NCBI GenBank assembly: GCA_021777685.1
Contig: JAJYDH010000178.1
Span: 1-11,129 of the forward strand
From: Planctomycetota bacterium
GTDB taxonomy: Bacteria > Planctomycetota > Planctomycetia > Isosphaerales > Isosphaeraceae
Reading direction: 5' to 3'
DNA length: 11,129 nt
Below the pieces are notes generated by a model. It made no database searches. It was given only the letters and a program-made list of their open reading frames with translations, and was not told where the DNA came from. The first letter of the stretch is position 1; each line of letters starts with the position of its first letter. Below are positions 6,724 to 11,129 of this stretch, in pieces. The position numbers and the translations under genes were made by a program.

Positions 6724-8109
6724 ATGATGGCCATGACCCACCGCCATGCCTACGGGATCGTCCGCCGCGAGTTCCTCCAGGTCGGGTTCTCGGGCCTGCT
6801 CGGGCTGGGGCTGCCGGGCCTGCTCGCCGGACGCACCCGGGCCGGGGCGCCGGCCCCTCGCGCGAAGTCGATGATCCTGGTCTTCCTGACCGGCGGCCTC
6901 GGCCATCTCGACTCGTTCGACATGAAGCCCGACGCCCCCGAGGGCATCCGAGGGGAGTTCAAGCCGGCCCCGACGGCCGTCCCGGACGTCCACTACTGCG
7001 AGCACCTGCCCGGCCTGGCCTCGCACGCCGACAAGCTGGCGATCGTCCGGTCGATGTCGCACAACTACACGAACCACCTCAACGCGACCCACGAGATCCT
7101 CACGGGGCACTCGCAGCCGGGGGCCTTCTTCGACAAGATCGCCTCGCGCGACGATTATCCCTGCTACGCCTCGGCCCTGAAGTACATCCGCCCGCCGGGC
7201 GACGGCATCCCCAGCGGCGTGATGCTGCCGACCTACCTCATGGAAGGGCCGCTCACCTGGCCCGGCCAGCATGCCGGGTTCCTCGGGTCGAAGTACGACC
7301 CGCTCCAGATCAAGCAGGACCCGAGCAAGCCCGACTTCCGCGAGGAGAGCCTCTCGCCGCCGGTCGGGTTCAGCGTCGAGCGGATGAACCGGAGGCGGGA
7401 GCTGCTCGACGAGCTGGCCGCGAGCCGCGACTCGCTCTCGGCCGCCTCGGCGAACGACCCGATGGCCGAACAGCGCGAGCTGGCCTACTCGATGCTCCTC
7501 TCGGGCAAGGTCGCCCGGGCCTTCGACATCCACCGCGAGGACCCGAAGACCCGCGATCGCTACGGCCGGAACATGTTCGGCCAGTCGATCCTCCTGGCGA
7601 AACGCCTGGTCGAGGCCGGCGTGCCGATCGTCCAGGCCAACATGGGCCGGGTTCAGAACTGGGACACCCACTCGGGCAACTTCAAGCGGCTCAAGGGGGA
7701 ACTCCTGCCGCCGCTCGATCAGGGCGTCTCGGCCCTGCTCGACGACCTGGCCTCGACCGGCCGGCTCGACGAGACCCTGGTGATCGTGACCGGCGAGTTC
7801 GGCCGGACGCCCCGGATCGGCAAGTCGACCGGCAACGTCAACGGGCCCGACGGCCGCGACCACTGGTCGAAGTGCTTCTCGGTCGCCTTCGCCGGGGCGG
7901 GCATCCGGGGCGGCCAGATGATCGGCCACTCCGACCGGATCGGCGCCTATCCGGCCAGCCGGCCCTACGGGCCGGGCGACTTCGCCACGACGATCTACAA
8001 GGCGCTCGGGATCGACCCCGAGACCGAGATGCGCGACCGACTCAACCGCCCGATCCGGCTGGCGCTCGGCGAGGAGATCTCCCCGCTCTACACCGGCTCG
8101 GTCGGCTGA
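6724..8109 (+). CDS. DUF1501 protein with twin-arginine signal, exported
   Basis: Member of DUF1501, a family abundant in planctomycetes and related to the alkaline phosphatase/sulfatase superfamily; its biochemical role is not established. From the ATG at 6724 the product has 461 residues. A Tat signal is clear: 'RREFLQ' (Arg14-Arg15) then a hydrophobic segment 'GFSGLLGLGLPGLLAG'. Family motifs follow: 'LTGGLGHLDSFDMKP' (about 55-69), 'SMSHNYTNH' (about 110-118), 'NWDTHSGNF' (312-320), 'VTGEFGRTPRIG' (355-366) and 'GRDHW' (377-381). Conserved Asp and His in these are likely metal or active-site residues. The frame is open to an ATG at 6667, but there the purine-rich GGAGG is only one base away; ATGs at 6724, 6727 and 6733 all place the twin arginines near residues 11-15, the usual position. 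No DUF1549/DUF1553 cytochrome-like partner, which often neighbours such genes, is in the window. The periplasm is the expected location. Confidence 0.9.
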   Translation: MMAMTHRHAYGIVRREFLQVGFSGLLGLGLPGLLAGRTRAGAPAPRAKSMILVFLTGGLGHLDSFDMKPDAPEGIRGEFKPAPTAVPDVHYCEHLPGLASHADKLAIVRSMSHNYTNHLNATHEILTGHSQPGAFFDKIASRDDYPCYASALKYIRPPGDGIPSGVMLPTYLMEGPLTWPGQHAGFLGSKYDPLQIKQDPSKPDFREESLSPPVGFSVERMNRRRELLDELAASRDSLSAASANDPMAEQRELAYSMLLSGKVARAFDIHREDPKTRDRYGRNMFGQSILLAKRLVEAGVPIVQANMGRVQNWDTHSGNFKRLKGELLPPLDQGVSALLDDLASTGRLDETLVIVTGEFGRTPRIGKSTGNVNGPDGRDHWSKCFSVAFAGAGIRGGQMIGHSDRIGAYPASRPYGPGDFATTIYKALGIDPETEMRDRLNRPIRLALGEEISPLYTGSVG

Positions 8110-8115
8110 TCGATC
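8099..8115. repeat. 17-bp sequence at a stop codon, first copy
   Basis: CGGTCGGCTGATCGATC spans the last two codons and stop of the DUF1501 gene and recurs exactly at 10381-10397 at the end of the GNAT gene, in the same frame (Val-Gly-stop). Only 16 bp separate this gene's stop from the convergent msrB stop at 8126. Confidence 0.6.
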
Positions 8116-8125
8116 GGCCCTCCGA

Positions 8126-8527
8126 TCACTCCTCGGTCGGGTCGAGGTCGAGCGAGACCGAGTTGATGCAATACCGGAGGCCGGTCGGGGCCGGGCCGTC
8201 GTCGAACACATGCCCGAGGTGGGCCCCGCATTTCTTGCACGTCACCTCGGTCCGGATCATCCCGTGCGACCGGTCGGCGTGCTCCTCGATCTTCGACCCG
8301 TCGAGCGGCTGGAAGAAGCTGGGCCAGCCGCAGCCGGAGTCGAACTTTCCCTCCGATTCGAAGAGCGGCTCGCCGCACCCGGCGCACTTGTAGGTCCCGG
8401 GCGTCTTGTCGGCCCAGTACCGGCCCGAGAAGGCCCGCTCGGTGCCCTTCTGGCGGAGGACCCGGAATTGCTCGGGGGTCAGCTTCTCGCGCCACTGGTC
8501 TTCGGTCAGATTCATGGACTCTGACAT
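8126..8527 (-). CDS. msrB: Peptide-methionine (R)-S-oxide reductase MsrB
   Basis: MsrB reduces the R-epimer of methionine sulfoxide, complementing MsrA. The 133-residue product carries the structural zinc site as two CxxC pairs (Cys48/Cys51 and Cys97/Cys100), the catalytic Cys120 in 'RYCINSVSL', and Cys66 in 'DSGCGWPSF', the usual resolving position. The motifs 'RYWADKTPGTYKCAGCG', 'GWPSFFQP' and 'GHVFDDGPAPTGLRYC' are diagnostic. There is no signal peptide, so it is cytoplasmic. A strong Shine-Dalgarno supports the ATG at 8527; Met5 (8515) is less likely. It begins 22 bp after the stop of the upstream thioredoxin-TPR gene on the same strand, so the two are probably co-transcribed, placing an electron donor with its acceptor enzyme. 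Confidence 0.97.
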   Translation of the reverse strand: MSESMNLTEDQWREKLTPEQFRVLRQKGTERAFSGRYWADKTPGTYKCAGCGEPLFESEGKFDSGCGWPSFFQPLDGSKIEEHADRSHGMIRTEVTCKKCGAHLGHVFDDGPAPTGLRYCINSVSLDLDPTEE

Positions 8528-8533
8528 CGGAAT

Positions 8534-8539
8534 CTCCTT
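8534..8539 (-). promoter_or_regulatory. Ribosome binding site of msrB
   Basis: On the minus strand AAGGAG lies 6 bases before the ATG at 8527, the strongest Shine-Dalgarno match in the window. Its place in the short gap after the thioredoxin gene indicates independent initiation on a shared transcript. Confidence 0.7.
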
Positions 8540-8549
8540 CCGGGGTCGA

Positions 8550-9410
8550 TCAGAGGGCCAGGGAGAGGCGCCGGCGGTAGTCGATCGCGAGCGGCGAGTC
8601 GGGCGGGAGGAGCTGGAAGACGGCGAGCATCAGCTTGCGGGCCGGCTCTCCCGCGCCCCGTCGGTCACGCTCGACGAGGTCGAGCGCCAGCCCGAGCGAT
8701 TCGTCGTATCTCCCCGCCGAGGCGAGGGCTTCGGCATACTTGAATTGAGCCTCCTTGTCCCTCGGCGCCGCCCGATGGGCGGCCTCCAGGTCGCCGAGGT
8801 CGCCGGCCTGGGCGTCGCCCGCGTGCAAGGTCAGCTCGGCCTTCAGGGTCTCCGCCTCGGGTTCGAGGAACCCCCGGCGTTCCAGCTCCTCGACGACGGC
8901 GCGGGCCTCCTCGGGCCGGCCGAGGGACAGGGCGACCCGACCCAGGCCGATCCGGCCACGGGGGTCGGTCGGGGCCAGCGCGAGGGCCTCGCGATACTTC
9001 GCCCCGGCGGCTTCCGGGTCGGATTTCTCCAGCTTCGAAGCCTCCGAGAGCAGGATCTCGGCCGGGGTCGGCATGATCCCGTCGAGCCAGGCCCGGATCG
9101 CGGATTCGGGCAGGGCGCCGACGAACGAGTCGACGACCTGCCCGTCCTTGATCCCGAACACGGCCGGGATCGAGCGGACCCCGAAGCCCGAGGCGATCTC
9201 CGACATCCGCTCGGTGTTCGCCTTGGCCAGGACGAACTTGCCGCCGTACTCGACCGCCAGCTTCTCCAGGACCGGGCCGAGCATCCGGCAAGGCTGGCAC
9301 CACTCCGCCCAGAAGTCCACCACGACCGGGACCTGCTTCGACCGTTCGATCGCCTCGACGGCGAAGTTCTCGGGGGTCAATTCGACGATCTGGGAACTCT
9401 GCGCGGTCAT
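8550..9410 (-). CDS. Thioredoxin-TPR protein, CnoX/YbbN-like
   Basis: A thioredoxin domain occupies about residues 7-112, with the active site 'WCQPC' (Cys38, Cys41), 'VVVDFWAEW' before it and the cis-proline in 'SIPAVFGIKDG' (Pro82). The helical C-terminal half (about 115-286) reads as tetratricopeptide repeats: 'AGAKYREALALAPTDPRGRIGLGRVALSLGRPEEA', split here into 'KYREALALAPTDP' and 'LGRVALSLGRPEEA', and 'QFKYAEALASAGRYDESLGLAL'. Length (286) and order match the CnoX/YbbN co-chaperone family. E. coli YbbN lacks a full CxxC, whereas this protein keeps both cysteines and may be a working oxidoreductase. The frame extends to 9533, but that region holds a candidate promoter and does not resemble the family, so the ATG at 9410 is used; GAGGA lies 10 bases before it. 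The downstream msrB suggests it can serve as reductant for methionine-sulfoxide reductases, which is inference. Confidence 0.9.
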   Translation of the reverse strand: MTAQSSQIVELTPENFAVEAIERSKQVPVVVDFWAEWCQPCRMLGPVLEKLAVEYGGKFVLAKANTERMSEIASGFGVRSIPAVFGIKDGQVVDSFVGALPESAIRAWLDGIMPTPAEILLSEASKLEKSDPEAAGAKYREALALAPTDPRGRIGLGRVALSLGRPEEARAVVEELERRGFLEPEAETLKAELTLHAGDAQAGDLGDLEAAHRAAPRDKEAQFKYAEALASAGRYDESLGLALDLVERDRRGAGEPARKLMLAVFQLLPPDSPLAIDYRRRLSLAL

Positions 9411-9441
9411 TGACGTCGCATCCTCAACCTGCCCGGTCGAT

Positions 9442-9476
9442 CGGCCCGGGACGAGTCGGGCCTCCGAACCGGGCCG
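9442..9476 (-). promoter_or_regulatory. Mutually exclusive hairpins in the thioredoxin-TPR leader
   Basis: CGGCCCGG at 9442-9449 can pair perfectly with CCGGGCCG at 9469-9476 (8 bp, 19-base loop), or its core GGCCCG (9443-9448) with CGGGCC at 9457-9462 (6 bp, 8-base loop). Both lie inside the predicted leader between the candidate promoter and the ATG at 9410. The arrangement could be an attenuator or chance in GC-rich DNA. Confidence 0.35.
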
Positions 9477-9498
9477 CCGGACCCCGTCCCACCAGAAC

Positions 9499-9527
9499 AT
9501 CCTATTTCCCTGGAACCTCCACGGCAA
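9499..9527 (-). promoter_or_regulatory. Candidate sigma-70-type promoter for the thioredoxin-TPR/msrB unit
   Basis: On the minus strand TTGCCG (9522-9527), 17 bases and TAGGAT (9499-9504) match four of six bases in each hexamer. The predicted start near 9492 gives a leader of about 82 bases to the ATG at 9410 and places the longer reading frame (from 9533) upstream of transcription. Confidence 0.4.
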
Positions 9528-9658
9528 ATGCATGCCGCGAGGATTTTATGCCAGTCCGAGATTCTGACTTCCCTCGCACATCACGACCCCGCTACGGCCG
9601 GCGAAATCCGAACCCAATCCGATCATCCGGTCCCCGGCCGATTCGATCGGCGATGAAG

Positions 9659-9693
9659 AAGACAAACCCAACGTCACAAAAGACAAAGCCAAC
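9659..9693. repeat. Pair of 14-bp direct repeats with 21-bp period
   Basis: aagacaaacccaac at 9659-9672 and aagacaaagccaac at 9680-9693 differ at one base. A 21-bp period puts both on the same helix face. They end 10 bp before the candidate -35 of the GNAT promoter, a position suited to an activator. No protein is known to bind them. Confidence 0.5.
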
Positions 9694-9703
9694 CAGGGAA
9701 GAG

Positions 9704-9732
9704 CTGACGTGTCCCCCGATGTTCAGTATCAT
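9704..9732 (+). promoter_or_regulatory. Candidate sigma-70-type promoter for the GNAT gene
   Basis: CTGACG (9704-9709), a 17-base spacer and TATCAT (9727-9732, five of six consensus bases). The start would be near 9739, giving a leader of about 80 bases to the ATG at 9819. Confidence 0.42.
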
Positions 9733-9809
9733 CGATTCCGGGTCGCCTCGAACCGGGTTTTTCCGCCAATCCGGCGATTTTGCCCTCCCGATCGCGGCCC
9801 GAACTCCGC

Positions 9810-9813
9810 GAGG
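9810..9813 (+). promoter_or_regulatory. Ribosome binding site deciding the GNAT start
   Basis: GAGG is 5 bases before the ATG at 9819 and supports that start over the in-frame TTG at 9780. Confidence 0.55.
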
Positions 9814-9818
9814 CACCC

Positions 9819-10391
9819 ATGCGACCGATCTGGGAGTCATCGAGGCTGATCGCTCGCGAGATGACGCTCGCCGACCTCGCCTTCGTGGCCGCGATGCTGG
9901 CGGACCCGGAGGTGATGCGGTTCTATCCCCGGTGTTACACGAGGGACGAGGCGTCGGCCTGGATCGACCGCCAGCGGGTCAGCTACCGGTCGGTCGGCCA
10001 CGGCCGATGGCTGATCGAGGAGCGGGCGGGAGGACAGCCGGTCGGGCAGGTCGGGTTGATCCGGGCGACCGTGGAGGGCGTCGAGGAGACCGAGGTCGCC
10101 TACATGATCGACGCCTCTCGGTGGCGCCGGGGGTATGCGGCCGAGGCGGCGTCGGCCTCGCGAGACTTCGCCTTCGGCGCCCTCGGGCTGACCCGGGTCG
10201 TCTCGCTGGTCCGACCGGAGAATATCGCCTCGCGGGCCGTCGCGAACAGGATCGGCATGCGTCCCGGGCGCCTTGTCCTCCACGCGGGGCTCGAACATAT
10301 CCTGTACGAGTTGGAGCGGGATCGTAGGGAGGACGCGGAGCCCGGGTCGAGGCCCGTCAACCGGGCGGCCTCGGAGGCCCCGGTCGGCTGA
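9819..10391 (+). CDS. GNAT-family N-acetyltransferase, RimJ/RimL-like
   Basis: The 190-residue protein has the layout of the Acetyltransf_3 (RimJ/RimL) branch of GNAT enzymes, which move an acetyl group from acetyl-CoA to an amine. Seen are 'SSRLIAREMTLADL' at the start (residues 7-20), the strand 'GQPVGQVGLI' (72-81), 'EVAYMIDASRWRRGYAAEA' with the acetyl-CoA pyrophosphate loop R-R-G-Y-A-A (103-108), and 'RPENIASRAVANRIGM' (132-147), the typical Asn-containing motif B. There is no signal peptide or membrane segment. The last ~20 residues are polar, Arg/Glu/Pro-rich and outside the fold. The substrate (ribosomal N-terminus, another protein, or a small amine) cannot be read from sequence. It converges on the next acetyltransferase with four bases between stops. 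Confidence 0.88.
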   Translation: MRPIWESSRLIAREMTLADLAFVAAMLADPEVMRFYPRCYTRDEASAWIDRQRVSYRSVGHGRWLIEERAGGQPVGQVGLIRATVEGVEETEVAYMIDASRWRRGYAAEAASASRDFAFGALGLTRVVSLVRPENIASRAVANRIGMRPGRLVLHAGLEHILYELERDRREDAEPGSRPVNRAASEAPVG

Positions 10392-10397
10392 TCGATC
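10381..10397. repeat. 17-bp sequence at a stop codon, second copy
   Basis: Identical to 8099-8115. Within it and one base beyond, TGATCGATCA (10389-10398) is a perfect palindrome whose two halves supply the stop codons of the convergent GNAT and hexapeptide-acetyltransferase genes. Confidence 0.6.
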
Positions 10398-10959
10398 AAC
10401 CGGCGTCGCGGATCACCCGGCAGGGCACGCCGGCGGCGACGACCCGGGGCGGGATCGACTTCGCGACCACGCTCCCGGCGCCGATCGTCGAGCCGTCGCC
10501 GATCGTCACGCCCGGCAGGATGATCGTGCCGCCGCCGACCCAGACCCCGTCGCCGATCGTCACCGGGAAGGCCAGCTCCCGGCCCGAGTTGCGGACCTCC
10601 GGGTTGGTCGGATGGGTCGCCGCGTAGATGTGGACACCGGGCCCGAACTTCACGTCGCGGCCGATCGTGACGAGGTTGCAGTCGAGGATGACGCAGCCGA
10701 AATTCGCGTAAAAGTTGTCGCCGACCCGGATCAGCGAGCCGTAATCGCACCGGAATGGGGTCTCGATGAAGCATCCTTCGCCGACGTGGCCCAGCAACTC
10801 GGCGAGGATCTCCCGGCGACGGTCGGGCTCCTCCTCGGTCGTCGCGTTGTAGAGCCGGGTCAGGCGTCGGGCGGCCTGCCGCTCGGCGACCAGCGAGGGC
10901 TCATAGGCGAGGTAGGGCTCGCCGGCCAGCATCAGGGCCTTCTCGGGGTTCATGTCCAT
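10396..10959 (-). CDS. Hexapeptide-repeat O-acetyltransferase, Maa/NodL/LacA family
   Basis: The 187-residue protein matches the maltose/galactoside O-acetyltransferase family, trimeric left-handed beta-helix enzymes that acetylate sugar hydroxyls with acetyl-CoA. An N-terminal helical Mac domain has 'EKALMLAGEPYLAYEPSL' (6-23) and 'RLTRLYN' (32-38). The beta-helix begins near residue 60, with 'RCDYGSLIRVGDNFYANFGCVILD' in two parts, 'RCDYGSLIRVG' (70-80) and 'NFYANFGCVILD' (82-93), then hexapeptide turns 'VTIGRDVKFGPGVHI', 'VTIGDGVWVGGGTIILPG', 'VTIGDGSTIGAGSVV'. His116 in 'AATHPT' is the expected catalytic base. The tail 'GVPCRVIRD' is the usual family end. The ATG at 10959 has AGGA 9 bases upstream; the ATG at 10953 is an alternative start. 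It is cytoplasmic. The acceptor sugar is unknown, and no polysaccharide cluster is visible in the window. Confidence 0.92.
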   Translation of the reverse strand: MDMNPEKALMLAGEPYLAYEPSLVAERQAARRLTRLYNATTEEEPDRRREILAELLGHVGEGCFIETPFRCDYGSLIRVGDNFYANFGCVILDCNLVTIGRDVKFGPGVHIYAATHPTNPEVRNSGRELAFPVTIGDGVWVGGGTIILPGVTIGDGSTIGAGSVVAKSIPPRVVAAGVPCRVIRDAG

Positions 10960-11114
10960 CGTCTCGATTCCTGGATCGGGCCTGATTCGCGGGCAGTCGC
11001 GCCTGCGCTCCGGGCGGCCGAGAGGCCCAGCGTCTGGCGTCGGCCGGCGATCGATCCTAAACTGACCGATCGCTCGCCGCCATCGTCCGAACCCCGCGAA
11101 GGGCCAGACCGACC
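10960..11114. other. Divergent intergenic region at the right end
   Basis: About 155 bp lies between the hexapeptide-acetyltransferase start and a possible plus-strand start at 11115. The AT-richest spot (11055-11063, cctaaact) could serve as a -10 on either strand (TAGGAT on minus, TAAACT on plus), but no good -35 is seen. Confidence 0.4.
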
Positions 11115-11129
11115 ATGTTTCGACGATTC
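11115..11129 (+). CDS. Possible start of a downstream gene, cut by the window edge
   Basis: An ATG at 11115 is followed by four open codons (Phe-Arg-Arg-Phe) up to the last base. The purine run GAAGGG at about 11098-11103 lies 11-12 bases upstream, slightly far for a ribosome binding site. The basic start would fit a signal peptide, but five codons cannot identify anything. Confidence 0.25.

Larger units (their letters stand above)
9411..9818. other. Divergent 408-bp intergenic region between thioredoxin-TPR and GNAT genes
   Basis: The region holds a candidate promoter on each strand (9499-9527 minus; 9704-9732 plus), alternative hairpins in the thioredoxin leader (9442-9476), a 21-bp-period direct repeat (9659-9693) and a weak CCGG...CCGG stem followed by five T at about 9737-9762. 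The stretch 9650-9700 is notably A-rich against GC-rich surroundings. Small reading frames here (for example 9592-9840 minus, 82 codons) lack a ribosome binding site and recognisable motifs, so I see no supported gene. Confidence 0.6.

Noticed and set aside
5422..8211. A 929-codon open frame on the minus strand
   Set aside because: It overlaps msrA, DUF1501 and the exported-protein gene, its translation is Arg/Gly/Asp/Pro-rich without motifs, and such long antisense frames are expected from GC-rich codon bias.
9411..9533. A 41-residue N-terminal extension of the thioredoxin-TPR protein
   Set aside because: The sequence is unlike the family and contains the candidate promoter and leader hairpins.
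9737..9762. CCGG...CCGG stem followed by five T as an intrinsic terminator
   Set aside because: The stem is only 4 bp with an 11-base loop, and it lies downstream of a promoter in the leader of the GNAT gene, so evidence is too weak.
9592..9840. An 82-codon minus-strand frame with a hydrophobic 'GFVF' repeat
   Set aside because: The apparent repeat is the antisense reading of the 21-bp direct repeat. There is no ribosome binding site, and it overlaps the GNAT start and promoter.

Overview
The window is about 11.1 kb of GC-rich chromosomal DNA. It is most likely from a planctomycete (Planctomycetota, probably near the Isosphaeraceae). This is inferred from a Tat-exported DUF1501 protein, a large DUF11/Calx-beta surface protein, GC-rich third codon positions and the gene mix; there is no rRNA or marker gene to confirm it. 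I see no insertion sequence, phage gene, CRISPR array, tRNA or toxin-antitoxin pair.

Left part (1-3742): the 3' portion of a very large secreted or surface protein (DUF11 repeats, one Calx-beta domain, an Ig-like module) runs off the left edge. It ends at a perfect hairpin that probably terminates transcription from both sides. Convergent to it is an M29-family metallo-aminopeptidase.

Middle (3790-5894, all minus strand): a class III PLP aminotransferase of the AGXT2-like type and a small secreted protein made of two copies of a ~75-residue repeat. Candidate promoters lie before the aminotransferase and before the aminopeptidase.

Redox-repair section (6048-9527): msrA (plus) with a hairpin-rich leader, a Tat-signal DUF1501 protein (plus), and a convergent two-gene minus-strand unit in which a thioredoxin-TPR protein (CnoX/YbbN-like) is followed 22 bp later by msrB. 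Together these supply both methionine-sulfoxide reductases and a plausible thioredoxin electron donor.

Right part (9528-11129): an A-rich intergenic stretch with a 21-bp-period direct repeat and a candidate promoter, a GNAT acetyltransferase, and a convergent hexapeptide-repeat acetyltransferase (Maa/NodL/LacA family). The last bases may hold the first five codons of a further plus-strand gene.

Most genes are ordinary housekeeping or lineage-typical genes, and I find no clear novel defence or mobile system. The points most worth a second look are the mutually exclusive hairpins before msrA and before the thioredoxin gene, the spaced direct repeat before the GNAT gene, the duplicated-repeat exported protein, and two convergent gene pairs that share a 17-bp stop-codon sequence and have no room for a terminator.
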